From Stenotrophomonas lacuserhaii (GTDB lineage Bacteria > Pseudomonadota > Gammaproteobacteria > Xanthomonadales > Xanthomonadaceae): a stretch of DNA of 64,000 nt. A program made the translations under genes and the position numbers. How positions within the stretch are numbered: the first letter of the stretch is position 1; every line of letters begins with the position of its first letter. Below the pieces are notes generated by a model. It ran no database searches. It was given only the letters and a program-made list of their open reading frames with translations, and had not been told where the DNA came from. The stretch lies in assembly GCF_014836545.1 (NCBI RefSeq), contig NZ_JACSQS010000001.1:238928-302927 (forward strand), given 5' to 3'. Positions 43,160-52,155 of this stretch are shown one piece after another.

Positions 43160-44008
43160 ATGGACACGACGAATACGCATTACCGGGCGCTGCGCGGCGT
43201 GCTGCTGCCCGCCCTGCTGGCCTGCATCACGCTGGCCGGCTGCCGCAGCCATGGCGCGGCGGGCGAGGCACCGGTTGCCGGCAGCCCCGCCGGCGAAGCG
43301 GTGAGCTTCCCGGAGCCCGGCAAGGCCGCGCTGAAGGAAGGCGTGTTCGCCGACCCGGCCGACCTGCGCCGCTTCGCACCGGGCATGAGCAAGCGCCAGC
43401 TCTACGCGTTGCTGGGCACGCCACACTTCAACGAAGGCATGTGGGGCGTGCGTGAGTGGAACTACCTGTTCAACTTCCGCACCCCGCAGCGCAGTGAGTA
43501 CTTCACCTGCCAGTTCCAGGTGCGGTTCGATGGCAAGGGCATCGCGCAGGGCGGGTACTGGAAGCCGCAGTCGTGCGCTGCGCTGGTGGAACCGCCGCCG
43601 CCGCCCACTGCTGGTTTGCCCGCAGCGTTACCGCAGGAGCCGCTGCGGCTGGCTGCTGATGCCCTGTTCGCCTTCGACAGTGCCGAGCTGAGTGCCGCCG
43701 GCCGCCGTGCAGTGGACGGGGTGCTTGGCCAGGTGCAACGGGCCAGCGAGGTGCAGCGGATCGAGGTGGTCGGTCATACCGATCGCATCGGTAGCCCGTC
43801 CTACAACCAGACGCTGTCCACGCGTCGTGCCGAGGCCGTGCGCAGTGCGCTGGTGGAAGGCGGAGTGGCCAGCGGGACGATCCGTGCCGAGGGCCGCGGC
43901 GCTGCCGAACCGCTGGTGCAGTGCGACCAGCGCAGCCAGCCGGCGTTGATCGCCTGCCTTGCGCCGAACCGCCGGGTGCAGATATCCGGGCGTGCCCGGA
44001 TCGACTGA
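43160..44008 (+). CDS. SmpA/OmlA-OmpA fusion lipoprotein, TpgA-like adhesin partner
   Basis: The 282-residue product has a lipoprotein signal (LLPALLACITLAGCRS, lipobox LAGC). Residues ~60-140 form an SmpA/OmlA-like fold (LRRFAPGMSKRQLYALLGTP, REWNYLFNFRTP). Residues ~165-280 are an OmpA-C peptidoglycan-binding domain (ALFAFDSAELSAAGRRAVDG, VVGHTDRIGSPSYNQTLSTR, CLAPNRRVQI). In Acinetobacter, TpgA is a peptidoglycan-binding lipoprotein coupled to the trimeric autotransporter AtaA; domain content and gene order match here. The start at 43160 is preceded by AGGGGGAA. It is likely to stabilise adhesin insertion or anchor it to the wall. Identity to TpgA itself was not checked. Confidence 0.85.
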   Translation: MDTTNTHYRALRGVLLPALLACITLAGCRSHGAAGEAPVAGSPAGEAVSFPEPGKAALKEGVFADPADLRRFAPGMSKRQLYALLGTPHFNEGMWGVREWNYLFNFRTPQRSEYFTCQFQVRFDGKGIAQGGYWKPQSCAALVEPPPPPTAGLPAALPQEPLRLAADALFAFDSAELSAAGRRAVDGVLGQVQRASEVQRIEVVGHTDRIGSPSYNQTLSTRRAEAVRSALVEGGVASGTIRAEGRGAAEPLVQCDQRSQPALIACLAPNRRVQISGRARID

Positions 44009-44139
44009 CGTTCTCTTTCGTGGGCAGCCTGCGGGCCGGCCCATTTCCCGTGTCCCCCTGGTTCCCCGGCACGCGCGGCAGCGTCTCCCCCGTCCAGCCC
44101 GCGCGTGCCGGTGAACCAGTTCTCTCCAGGCAGCATTGC

Positions 44140-44424
44140 ATGAACGCCCAACTGGCGATGAAGACCTACACCACGATCAGCCTGTATGGACAGCTCGGCA
44201 ACCATGCCGTGGTGCGTCTGCCGGGGCGCCGCCATCCCGGCCTGATCGTGCAGTCCGACACCGTGGCCGGCTTCATCGCGCAGCTGCAGGAAGCGCAGGT
44301 GTCACTCCGTGCTGGCCGCCTTCCACGCGCCGATGCGGAAATGGACCTGTTGATCGAGGTGCTGCAGGATTGGTATGCGCAGATCGAAGAGCGCCTGGCC
44401 GATGCCGGCGAGGCGATGGGCTGA
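44140..44424 (+). CDS. conserved hypothetical small protein
   Basis: The 94-residue product has no signal peptide. It has an N-terminal strand-rich part (KTYTTISLYGQLGNHAVVRL, PGLIVQSDTVAGFIAQLQ) and a C-terminal amphipathic helix (DAEMDLLIEVLQDWYAQIEE). I recognise a family of unnamed soluble proteins but no function. It might bind another protein through the helix. An ATG six codons later is also possible. It lies between the TpgA-like lipoprotein gene and the M14 peptidase gene; operon membership is possible because all are on the plus strand, but gaps of 131 and 62 bp make this uncertain. Confidence 0.65.
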   Translation: MNAQLAMKTYTTISLYGQLGNHAVVRLPGRRHPGLIVQSDTVAGFIAQLQEAQVSLRAGRLPRADAEMDLLIEVLQDWYAQIEERLADAGEAMG

Positions 44425-44486
44425 GTCCAGCCGTGCGTGGCTGCGGTGCTAAAATGCGCGCTGATTTCCGTTGCCGCGAGACCGCC

Positions 44487-45407
44487 ATGAGCCCTGTTGC
44501 CTTCTATCCCGTGGGATCCCCCGGCCAGCCCTGGGGCGAGGCCGAGCGCACGCAGTGGCGGGCACGGCAGCAGCGGCTGCGTCGCTTCGACCAGGACGTG
44601 TTGCCGCGCATCGAAGCGCTCGCTGGTTCCTTTGAGCCGGTGCAGTACGGTGCGCTGGACTACGCCGGCGAGACCTATCCGCTGCTGGCGCTGCGCAGCC
44701 CCGACTGGAATCCGGCGCTGCCGGCGGCACTGGTGACCGGCGGCGTGCACGGCTATGAGACCAGCGGCGTGATGGGCGCGCTGGAGTTCCTGGAACAGCA
44801 TGCCGCCGCCTATGCAGGGCGCATCAACCTGCTGGTGGTGCCGTGCGTGAACCCTTGGGGCTATGAGCGCATCAACCGCTGGAATTTCGATGCCATCGAC
44901 CCGAACCGCAACTTCCGCCAGGGCGCTCCGGCACGCGAGTCGACCGCGCTGATCGAGCTGGTGGCCCGGTCGAAGTCGCAGTTCGTGCTGCACATCGATC
45001 TGCACGAGACCACCGACAGCGATGAAAGCGAGTTCCGCCCGGCGGTGGCTGCACGCGACGGCAAGCCGTTCGTGCCCGGCCTGATTCCGGATGGGTTCTA
45101 CCTGGTGGATGACACCGAAAACCCGCAGCCGGCGTTCCAGCAGGCGGTGGTGGCGGCGGTGGAGCAGGTGACCCACATCGCACCGGCCGACGAGGCCGGG
45201 GAGATCATCGGGTCGAAGGTGGTCTCGCGCGGGGTGATCGAGTACCCGCTGGTGGCGCTGGGCCTGTGCGCCGGCATCACCGGGGCCCGCTACACCACCA
45301 CCACCGAGGTCTACCCGGACAGCCCGCGCGCCACCCCGGCCCAGTGCAACCGGGCCCAGGTCGTGGCGGTGACCGCTGCGCTGGACTACGTATTGGCTGC
45401 TGCGTGA
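44487..45407 (+). CDS. M14 family zinc carboxypeptidase
   Basis: The 306-residue protein has no signal peptide and so is cytoplasmic. The zinc site is visible: HGYE in VTGGVHGYETSG gives His88 and Glu91, and LHIDLHETTD gives a third His (His169 or His173). The substrate-binding Asn-Arg pair is in DAIDPNRNFRQG. The catalytic Glu is probably in the C-terminal segment TTTTEVYPD. Related M14 peptidases cleave C-terminal residues from peptides or muropeptide-related substrates, and some hydrolyse succinylated amino acids. The upstream frame in the same phase is discarded as it overlaps the small hypothetical gene; the ATG at 44487 gives a normal family start. Confidence 0.85.
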   Translation: MSPVAFYPVGSPGQPWGEAERTQWRARQQRLRRFDQDVLPRIEALAGSFEPVQYGALDYAGETYPLLALRSPDWNPALPAALVTGGVHGYETSGVMGALEFLEQHAAAYAGRINLLVVPCVNPWGYERINRWNFDAIDPNRNFRQGAPARESTALIELVARSKSQFVLHIDLHETTDSDESEFRPAVAARDGKPFVPGLIPDGFYLVDDTENPQPAFQQAVVAAVEQVTHIAPADEAGEIIGSKVVSRGVIEYPLVALGLCAGITGARYTTTTEVYPDSPRATPAQCNRAQVVAVTAALDYVLAAA

Positions 45408-45426
45408 CGTAATCGACTGTCGGCTT

Positions 45427-45463
45427 CCGCCAGAAATCACGCTAAATGCTTGGTTTCTGGTGG
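45427..45463. promoter_or_regulatory. inverted repeat before the BCCT transporter gene
   Basis: CCGCCAGAAA at 45427-45436 and TTTCTGGTGG at 45454-45463 match as an inverted repeat with one mismatch, 17 bases apart. It lies 20 bases after the peptidase stop and 31 bases before the chosen transporter start. It may be a weak terminator or an operator of the BetI type. No BetI gene is adjacent. Confidence 0.4.
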
Positions 45464-45493
45464 CCTTCATCACGAATCGATGATGGGACCGTC

Positions 45494-47515
45494 ATGATGG
45501 TACGGATACCCCCTGATTCGGAGCAGGTCGCTTTCATGGAAGCCCTGGAGCCTCAACATAACCCGGTGCGGACGCTGCGGCCTGTCTTTGCCATCGCCTC
45601 GCTCATCGTCGTGGCGTTCGCCGTGTTCGTCAGCGTCTACCCGCTGGGTGCCGGGCGGATGCTCATGCAGGCGCAGGACTGGGCCTCGTCCAACGTGGGC
45701 TGGTACTACCTGCTGGCGATGACGCTGTACCTGGTATTCGTGGTGGTCGCCGCGCTGTCGCCGTATGGCAGCATCAAGCTGGGCGCCGACCACGACGAGC
45801 CGGAGTTCAGTTATCTGTCCTGGGCCGGCATGCTGTTCGCCGCCGGCATCAGCATCACCCTGTTCTTCTTCTGCGTGTCCGAGCCGCTGACCCACTTCAT
45901 GCAGCCGCCGCAGGGTGACCCGGCGGCAGGCGAAGCGGGGGCGCGCCAGGCCATGCAGCTGTTGTTCCTGCACTGGGGCCTGCACGGCTGGGGCGTGTTC
46001 GCGTTGGCGGCGATGGCGATGGCCTACTTCGCCTACCGGCACAACCTGCCGCTGGCGCTGCGTTCGGCTCTTTACCCGCTGATCGGCAATCGCATCAACG
46101 GACCGATCGGTTACACCGTGGATGCCCTCGGTATCGTCGCCACCGTGTTCGGGCTCGGCGCGGACATGGGCTTTGGCGTGCTGCATCTCAACGCCGGCCT
46201 GGCCAATCTGTTCAACGTGCCGCATACCCACGGCGTGCAGATCACGCTGATCGTGCTGATGATGGGCGCGGCGGTGGCGGTGGCGGTGACCGGCGTGGAA
46301 AAGGGCGTGCGCTGGATGTCCAACATCAACATGCTGCTGGCCATCGCGCTGGTGCTGTTCATGCTGTTCGCCGGCCCCACCCAGTACCTGCTTGGCACGC
46401 TGATGCAGAATGCAGGTGACTACCTGGGCAGCGTGGTGGGCAAGAGTTTCGATGTCTATGCCTACGGCGGGAAGCCGGGCTGGATGGGAAGCTGGACGGT
46501 GTTCTACTGGGCGTGGTGGATCGGCTGGTCTCCGTTCGTGGGACTGTTCATCGCGCGCATCTCGCGCGGCCGCACCATCCGCCAGTTCGTGTTCGGCGTG
46601 TTGCTGATCCCGCTGGGGTTCACCCTGGCGTGGCTGTCGATCTTCGGCAACAGCGCGCTGGACCAGGTGCTGCACCATGGGCAAACGCAGCTGGCGCAGC
46701 TGGCCATCGATGACCCTCCCACCGTGCTGTACGCCTTGCTGGAAAGCTATCCGTGGAGTCGGGCGGTGATCGCGGTGACGGTGCTGGTGAGTTTCGTGTT
46801 CTTCGTGACCTCCGCCGATTCCGGTGCGGTGGTACTGTCCACGCTGTCATCGCATGGCGGGGCGCCCGAAGACGACGGTCCGCGTTGGCTGCGGGTGTTC
46901 TGGGGCACGGTGACCGCGGTGGTCACCGCCGGGCTGCTGCTGGCCGGCAACATGGATGCGTTGAAATCCGCGGTGGTGCTGGCCTCGCTGCCGTTCTCGG
47001 CGGTGCTGCTGCTGATGGCGTGGGGGCTGATGCGGTCCTTCGCCGATGAGTCGCATCGCAAGCGGGCGCTGCAGTACCGGGCCTCGCCATTGGTGGGGGC
47101 CAGCCGGCACCACCAGGGCTGGCGCCAGCGGCTGGGGCGGGCGGTCAATTTCCCGGTGCGCGACCAGGTGTACCGCTTCATGGATACCGACGTGAAGCCG
47201 GCGATGGAGGCGGTGGCCGAGCAGCTGCGCGGGGATGGCTGGGAGGTTTCCACGCGGCTGGAAGCGGGTGACATGGAGCTGTCGGTCAATCATGGGGAGC
47301 AGCAGGATTTCCTGTACCGGGTGATCCTGACCGGCTACCGGGTGCCGTCGTTCGCCTCGCACCAGGCGCGCAACAGCCGCTACTACCGGGCCGAGGTGCA
47401 TCTGTACGAGGGCAGCCAGGATTACGATCTGGTCGATTACAGCTGCGAGCAGATCATCAACGACATCATCAGCCAGTACGAGCGCCACGTGCAGTTCCTG
47501 CACCTTAGCCGCTGA
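45494..47515 (+). CDS. betT: BCCT family choline/betaine transporter (BetT-like)
   Basis: From the ATG at 45494 the product has 673 residues. It closely resembles E. coli BetT over the whole length: FAIASLIVVAFAVFVSVYPL as first helix, GWYYLLAMTLYLVFVVVAAL, the Trp-rich SWTVFYWAWWIGWSPFVGLF segment (transmembrane 8) and SRGRTIRQFVFG, and a long cytoplasmic C-terminal domain (EQQDFLYRVILTGYRVPSFA) with the BetT ending QYERHVQFLHL. BetT imports choline by proton symport under osmotic stress, for conversion to glycine betaine by BetA/BetB. Those genes are not in the window. The long C-terminal domain is associated with osmosensing. Alternative starts at 45446 and 45536 exist. Confidence 0.93.
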   Translation: MMVRIPPDSEQVAFMEALEPQHNPVRTLRPVFAIASLIVVAFAVFVSVYPLGAGRMLMQAQDWASSNVGWYYLLAMTLYLVFVVVAALSPYGSIKLGADHDEPEFSYLSWAGMLFAAGISITLFFFCVSEPLTHFMQPPQGDPAAGEAGARQAMQLLFLHWGLHGWGVFALAAMAMAYFAYRHNLPLALRSALYPLIGNRINGPIGYTVDALGIVATVFGLGADMGFGVLHLNAGLANLFNVPHTHGVQITLIVLMMGAAVAVAVTGVEKGVRWMSNINMLLAIALVLFMLFAGPTQYLLGTLMQNAGDYLGSVVGKSFDVYAYGGKPGWMGSWTVFYWAWWIGWSPFVGLFIARISRGRTIRQFVFGVLLIPLGFTLAWLSIFGNSALDQVLHHGQTQLAQLAIDDPPTVLYALLESYPWSRAVIAVTVLVSFVFFVTSADSGAVVLSTLSSHGGAPEDDGPRWLRVFWGTVTAVVTAGLLLAGNMDALKSAVVLASLPFSAVLLLMAWGLMRSFADESHRKRALQYRASPLVGASRHHQGWRQRLGRAVNFPVRDQVYRFMDTDVKPAMEAVAEQLRGDGWEVSTRLEAGDMELSVNHGEQQDFLYRVILTGYRVPSFASHQARNSRYYRAEVHLYEGSQDYDLVDYSCEQIINDIISQYERHVQFLHLSR

Positions 47516-47522
47516 TTTTCGT

Positions 47523-47580
47523 GTGACGGCCAACGGTCGTCACCCACCGGGGCGGGAAGCGGACGGCCAGCGGCCGTGGT
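47523..47580. repeat. SMAG-like palindromes after betT
   Basis: GTGACGGCC-AAC-GGTCGTCAC (47523-47543) is a 9-bp stem with one mismatch, and ACGGCC-AGC-GGCCGT (47563-47577) is a second, degenerate copy. The words resemble the SMAG palindromes of Stenotrophomonas. It may end betT transcription and precedes the chemoreceptor. Confidence 0.65.
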
Positions 47581-47653
47581 CGCCGCCGGTGATGGTCAAG
47601 AAACCGTCATACGGGTCGATAGAGAGGCTGTCCGCCCCCTTCCGAGTTCCGTG

Positions 47654-50197
47654 ATGCGTACCGCTTTCCTTTCTTCACGCTCCACGCGTCCGCCCAGCGT
47701 GGCCCGGCGCCTGATGCTCGGCACCGGCCTGCTGGCCCTGGCCTGCTTCGGTTTCACCGCCGTGATCAGTTATTGGCGCAGCAGCGATGCATTGCTGGAC
47801 AGCGCGCAGGCGCGGCTGCAGGACCTGGCCGGGCAGGAGGCCCAGCGGATCGCGGCGGAGATCGCGGTGGCCGCCGACACCGGCACGGCGCTGGCCAACA
47901 GTTTCAGCGTGCAGCGATCGCTGGGCAGCCTGGACCGGACGGCGGCCAACGAAATCATCCGCGCCCAGTTGCAGGCGCACCCGCAGTGGCTGGGCATGGG
48001 CACTTTGTGGGAGCCCGATGCCTTCGATGGCAAGGACGCTGCGTTCGTGGACAGCGAGGGCCATGATGGAAGCGGCCGCTTCATGACCTGGTGGGCCTGG
48101 CAGGACGGTACGCTGGTGCGCGAGGCGCTGCGCGATTACGAAAAGCCCGGTGAGGGCGATTGGAACCTCAAGCCGCGGGAGACCCTCGCCCAGGCCGTGG
48201 TGGAACCGTACTACTACCCGGTGGCCGGCAAGGACACCCTTATGACCACCGTGGCCACCCCGATCCTCGAAGACGGGCGCTACCAGGGCGTGATCACGGT
48301 CGACTTCACCTTGGCGGCGCTGCAGGCGCGCATCGCGGCGATGCGGCCGATGGAGGTCGGCCATGCGACCCTGCTGTCGCCTGCCGGTTCGGTGATGGCC
48401 AGCCGTAATGCGGATGAGGTCGGCAAGCTGCGTGACGATACCGGTACCCAGGCGATGCTGGCCGCCGTCGCCAAGGGCGAGACGATCGGCAGCCAAGCCC
48501 GCTTCAATGGCGAGGAGGAGCTGCAGGTGTTCGTGCCGTTGCGGGTAGGCTCGGCGCCGCAGGTGTTCGCCTTGGGCATCGCGGTGCCGAAGGCCCACGT
48601 GATGGCGCAGGCGCGTACGCTGCTGTGGGTGATCGTGGCAGTGGGCCTGTTCTCGGCCGTGCTGCTGAGCGCGGCCTTGTTCGTGCTGCTGCGGGCGCTG
48701 GTGCTGAAGCCCTTGGCCGAGGCCGAACGGGTGTCCGCGGCGGTGGCCGAGGGGCGCCTGGACAGCCGTATCAGCGTATCGCGCAATGACGAAGTGGGCC
48801 GCCTGTTGACCTCGATGGGGGCAATGCAGGACCAGCTGCGCGCGGTGATCGCCGCGCAGGCGGACATGGCCGGGCGGCATGACGAAGGGCAGATGAGCTA
48901 TCGGCTGGATGATCGCGCCTTCCCCGGCGAGTATGGCCGCATGGTGGCCGGCACCAACATGCTGGTGGCTGGGCACGTGGACGTGCAGCGTCGGCTGGTG
49001 GAGGTCATGGCCTGCTACGCGGTGGGCGACATGAGTGCGGACATGGAGGAGCTGCCCGGTGAGAAGGCGATGATCAGCGCGGCGATGCGCGACACCAAGG
49101 CCAACCTGCAGGCGATCAACGCGCAGATCCTGCAGCTGGCACACGCTGCGGCAGCCGGTGATTTCACCCAGCGCGGTGATGCGACGCGCTTCACCCACGA
49201 TTTCCGCAGCATGGTGGAGGGTCTGAACACACTGATGCACACAACCGACGGCAACCTGGCCGAGCTGTCCCGGCTGCTGCAGGCGATCGCCCGGGGCGAC
49301 CTCACCGCGCGCATGCAGGGTGACTTCCACGGCGTTTTCGCCCGGATGCGGCGCGATGCCGATACCACGGTGGAGCAGCTGACGCGCATCGTCGGCGGCA
49401 TCCAGCAGGCCAGCGCGATGATCAACAGTGCGGCAGGCGAGATCGCCGCGGGCAACGAGGACCTGTCGCAGCGTACCGAACAACAGGCCGCCAGCCTGGA
49501 AGAAACCGCTGCGTCGATGGAAGAGCTGACCTCCACCGTGCGCCAGAATGCCGACCACGCACGCCAGGCCAACCAGCTGGTGCAGGGTACCGCCGCGGTG
49601 GCGTCACAAGGGGGGGAGGTCGTCGCGCAGGTGGTGCAGACCATGACCGGCATCGAAGGATCGTCGCGGCGCATCGCCGAGATCATCACGGTGATCGACG
49701 GCATCGCGTTCCAGACCAACATCCTGGCGTTGAATGCCGCGGTGGAAGCCGCGCGTGCCGGTGAGCAGGGTCGCGGTTTCGCCGTGGTGGCCACCGAAGT
49801 ACGCGCATTGGCACAGCGTTCGGCCACTGCCGCGCGCGAGATCAAAGGCCTGATCGATGATTCGGTCGGGCAGGTGGAGCAGGGCGCCCAGCTGGTGCGC
49901 CAGGCCGGCAGCACCATGCAGGACATCGTCACTTCGGTGCACCGGGTAACCGACATCATGGCCGAGATCTCCGCTGCCTCGCAGGAGCAGAGCGCGGGCA
50001 TCGAGCAGGTCAGCCAGACCGTGGTGCAGATGGACGAGGCGACCCAGCAGAATGCCGCGCTGGTGGAAGAGGCCAACGCCGCGGCGCGCTCGCTGGAAGA
50101 GCAGTCACACGAACTGCAGCAGGCAGTGGCGATCTTCCGCCTGCGCGAAACTTCCACCCTTACGCAGCACGCCGCGCTCACCGCCGAGCCTGCGTGA
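47654..50197 (+). CDS. methyl-accepting chemotaxis protein with Cache sensor and poly-HAMP linker
   Basis: The 847-residue product has an N-terminal membrane helix ([20 protein letters not shown]), a periplasmic dCache-type sensor (~50-320; [60 protein letters not shown]) and a second helix ([20 protein letters not shown]). A HAMP follows ([20 protein letters not shown]), then at least three HAMP-like repeats with 'GDM/GDF/GDL' turns ([32 protein letters not shown]). The signalling domain has the conserved hairpin tip [20 protein letters not shown] and [20 protein letters not shown]. No C-terminal pentapeptide for CheR is present. It may sense small organic ligands such as amino acids or amines. 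The ATG at 47654 gives a normal N-terminus. Confidence 0.93.
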   Translation: MRTAFLSSRSTRPPSVARRLMLGTGLLALACFGFTAVISYWRSSDALLDSAQARLQDLAGQEAQRIAAEIAVAADTGTALANSFSVQRSLGSLDRTAANEIIRAQLQAHPQWLGMGTLWEPDAFDGKDAAFVDSEGHDGSGRFMTWWAWQDGTLVREALRDYEKPGEGDWNLKPRETLAQAVVEPYYYPVAGKDTLMTTVATPILEDGRYQGVITVDFTLAALQARIAAMRPMEVGHATLLSPAGSVMASRNADEVGKLRDDTGTQAMLAAVAKGETIGSQARFNGEEELQVFVPLRVGSAPQVFALGIAVPKAHVMAQARTLLWVIVAVGLFSAVLLSAALFVLLRALVLKPLAEAERVSAAVAEGRLDSRISVSRNDEVGRLLTSMGAMQDQLRAVIAAQADMAGRHDEGQMSYRLDDRAFPGEYGRMVAGTNMLVAGHVDVQRRLVEVMACYAVGDMSADMEELPGEKAMISAAMRDTKANLQAINAQILQLAHAAAAGDFTQRGDATRFTHDFRSMVEGLNTLMHTTDGNLAELSRLLQAIARGDLTARMQGDFHGVFARMRRDADTTVEQLTRIVGGIQQASAMINSAAGEIAAGNEDLSQRTEQQAASLEETAASMEELTSTVRQNADHARQANQLVQGTAAVASQGGEVVAQVVQTMTGIEGSSRRIAEIITVIDGIAFQTNILALNAAVEAARAGEQGRGFAVVATEVRALAQRSATAAREIKGLIDDSVGQVEQGAQLVRQAGSTMQDIVTSVHRVTDIMAEISAASQEQSAGIEQVSQTVVQMDEATQQNAALVEEANAAARSLEEQSHELQQAVAIFRLRETSTLTQHAALTAEPA

Positions 50198-50207
50198 CGT
50201 CCCGGCG

Positions 50208-50275
50208 GTAGCGCCGAGCCATGCTCGGCGGAATCCTTGCGGCGTCACGGGCAAGAGCCGCCGAGCACGACGCGG
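50208..50275. repeat. SMAG element (GTAG-ended palindrome) after the chemoreceptor gene
   Basis: GTAG at 50208-50211 is followed by CGCCGAGC-CAT-GCTCGGCG (50212-50230), an 8-bp perfect stem, the pattern described for SMAG elements in S. maltophilia. A second GCCGAGC word lies at ~50261, suggesting a paired element. It lies between the convergent chemoreceptor and quinone reductase genes and can act as a terminator. Confidence 0.75.
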
Positions 50276-50300
50276 CGCCAGCGGTCGCGGGATGCCGCGT

Positions 50301-51278
50301 TTACGGACGCAGCAGCACCTTGCCGGTGCGCCCACCGGCCAGGCTGGCTGCGGCCGCGTCGGCGATCTGCGCGAGCAGATAGACCGCCTGCACCGGCAGC
50401 TGCAGGCCACCGGCAGCGGCACGCTCAAACAGCTCGCCCACCAGGCGGCGCTTGTCCTCCACGGCCATCGCCTGGCTGACCTTGCTGCCCCAGAAGCCCT
50501 TCACCGTGGCCTGCTTGAAGATCACGTCACCGGACGGAATCTGCATCGGTTCGCCGGTCATCGAACCGAACGACACCAGCGTGCCGCCCTCGCCAAGCAA
50601 CCCCACCAGATCGCCGCTGGCGCTGCCGCCGATCGAGTCCACTGCGGCGCGCGCCAGCCGGTCGCCGAGCGCGGTGCGCACCGCCTGCTGCCAGTTTTCG
50701 GAGGCGGTGGAGAACACGTTGGCGATGCCCAGTGCTTCCAGTTCGGCGACGCCGTCGTCGCGGCGGACCAGGTTGGCGACGTTGACCCCGCGTGCGCTGG
50801 CCAGCATCGCCAGCGTCTTGCCCACCGCACCGTTCGCGGTGTTCTGCACGATCCAGTCGCCCTTTTCCACGTGCAGGAATTCCAGCAGCATCAGCGCGCT
50901 GAGCGGCATTGCGATCAGCTGCGCTGCGGTCTCATCGTCGATCGCATCCGGCATCGGGATCACCATCCGAACCGGTGCGATGAAGGCTTCGGCCCAGGTT
51001 CCATGCACCGAAGCGGCGGCCACCCGCTGGCCTGGCGCGAGTCCTTCCACACCTTCGCCGAGGGCATCGATGATGCCCAGTCCCTCGCTGCCACCGACAG
51101 CCGGAAGGGTCGGCTTGTAACCATACTGCCCGCGTACCGTCCACAGGTCGTGGTTGTGGATCGGGGCGAGCACGGTGCGGATGCGCACTTCGCCGGGACC
51201 GGGCTCGGGCAGGTTCGTCTGGCCTTCGGAGAGAACAGAGGCGGGGTCGCCAAAGCTGGCGTGGAGGGCGGCGCGCAT
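50301..51278 (-). CDS. NADPH:quinone reductase-like zinc-independent MDR oxidoreductase
   Basis: The 325-residue protein is an MDR-family quinone/enoyl reductase. The N-terminal GroES-like part (MRAALHASFGDPASVL, HNHDLWTVRGQYG, AVGGSEGLGIIDALGEGVEG) leads to the cofactor domain with VQNTANGAVGKTLAMLASAR, where AxGxxG-type residues bind NADPH. The zinc ligands of alcohol dehydrogenases are missing, pointing to quinone oxidoreductase (Qor) or trans-2-enoyl reductase activity. The C-terminal GGRTGKVLLRP is typical. It stands alone between two SMAG-type repeats and might protect against quinone stress; no regulator is adjacent. Confidence 0.87.
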   Translation of the reverse strand: MRAALHASFGDPASVLSEGQTNLPEPGPGEVRIRTVLAPIHNHDLWTVRGQYGYKPTLPAVGGSEGLGIIDALGEGVEGLAPGQRVAAASVHGTWAEAFIAPVRMVIPMPDAIDDETAAQLIAMPLSALMLLEFLHVEKGDWIVQNTANGAVGKTLAMLASARGVNVANLVRRDDGVAELEALGIANVFSTASENWQQAVRTALGDRLARAAVDSIGGSASGDLVGLLGEGGTLVSFGSMTGEPMQIPSGDVIFKQATVKGFWGSKVSQAMAVEDKRRLVGELFERAAAGGLQLPVQAVYLLAQIADAAAASLAGGRTGKVLLRP

Positions 51279-51368
51279 GCGGAATCCTGGTGGGGGGGGT
51301 GAGGTCCACAGGGTGCCACCGCGCGCGGTAACGGCAGGTCAACGGCATGGGGCAGCGGGGGCCGGTGG

Positions 51369-51392
51369 GTGACGGCCAGCGGCCGTCACTAC
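51369..51392 (-). repeat. SMAG element
   Basis: On the minus strand GTAG is followed by TGACGGCC-GCT-GGCCGTCA, a perfect stem with GTAG at its 5' side (51369-51392). It lies between the quinone reductase and TetR genes. The sequence is closely related to the words at 7498 and 47523. Confidence 0.75.
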
Positions 51393-51407
51393 CGGGTCGT
51401 ACCCGGG

Positions 51408-52061
51408 TCAGCGCTTGCGGCGGAAGGCGGCCGGGGTGCGGGCGCCGACGATGATCATGCGCACCATCGTGGAAATCTCTTCGATCAGCTCGGCATCCTT
51501 TTCCGGCGGCTGGTCCATCGCGCTGGCGCCCATCGCGAACACCAGCCGGGTGATCGCCTTGGCGGCCAACTGCGGGGCGTGCAGGCGCACCCCGTCCATC
51601 GCGGCCAGCCTGACCAGGTCGACCTGCAGCTCGTCTTCGAAGTACTGCAGCTCGCGTTCAACCGCGTGCTTGAAGTCGTCCGAGCCGACCGCGCCTTCGC
51701 GCAGCAGCACGTGCAGCAGCTTGTCGTCGGCGCGCAGCTGTTCCATGAAGGTTTCCACCGACACCCAGACCACGCTGGTGGCCGACACCGTGGCACGGCG
51801 GCGGGCCTGGCCGATGATGGTGCGCAGCGAGCGCCCGGCCAGGTCGATCAGCGCGATGGACAGTTCGTCCATGTCACGGAACTGGCGGTAGAAGCTGTTA
51901 GGTGCGATGCCCGCCTCGCGCGCCACTTCACGCAGGCTGAGGGTGGACAGGCTGCGGTGCGGCCCGATCAGCGCCAGCGCCGCGATGATCAGATCCTCGC
52001 GGGTCACCGTACGGCGGACCGGCGTGGCGTCTTCGGGCGGAGGCGTGAGGATGGGGGGCAT
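51408..52061 (-). CDS. TetR family repressor of fatty acid desaturation (DesT/FabR type)
   Basis: The 217-residue product has a TetR HTH (LSTLSLREVAREAGIAPNSF, then YRQFRDMDELSIALIDLAGR). The wording EVAREAGIAPNSFYRQFRDM is very close to E. coli FabR and Pseudomonas DesT. Those proteins sense acyl-CoA or acyl-ACP saturation and control unsaturated fatty acid synthesis. The divergent neighbours are a ferredoxin reductase and a fatty acid desaturase, which are exactly the DesT targets in Pseudomonas. The C-terminal ligand domain is helical. Two palindromes in the shared promoter would fit its operator. Confidence 0.88.
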   Translation of the reverse strand: MPPILTPPPEDATPVRRTVTREDLIIAALALIGPHRSLSTLSLREVAREAGIAPNSFYRQFRDMDELSIALIDLAGRSLRTIIGQARRRATVSATSVVWVSVETFMEQLRADDKLLHVLLREGAVGSDDFKHAVERELQYFEDELQVDLVRLAAMDGVRLHAPQLAAKAITRLVFAMGASAMDQPPEKDAELIEEISTMVRMIIVGARTPAAFRRKR

Positions 52062-52108
52062 GGGGCAACCGGGTGGACCAAGCGTGAATCATACCTGATC
52101 CGGTTCGA

Positions 52109-52133
52109 TATACACCTGTATACACAGCTGTGT
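52109..52133. promoter_or_regulatory. two overlapping palindromes in the desaturase/repressor divergent promoter
   Basis: TATACA-CC-TGTATA (52109-52122) and ACACAGCTGTGT (52122-52133) are both perfect palindromes and share one base. They lie between the divergent repressor and reductase genes. TATAGT at 52143-52148 may be the reductase -10 element, which puts the palindromes over the -35 region, where a repressor would block transcription. Confidence 0.6.
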
Positions 52134-52155
52134 GCGCGCACGTATAGTTGGATCC

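Noticed and set aside
39448-43167. 1239-residue minus-strand open frame opposite the adhesin gene
   Set aside because: It mirrors the repetitive adhesin coding sequence; composition is typical of antisense frames in GC-rich genes.
44136-44486. Extension of the M14 peptidase upstream
   Set aside because: It overlaps the small hypothetical gene in another frame and does not resemble peptidase sequence.
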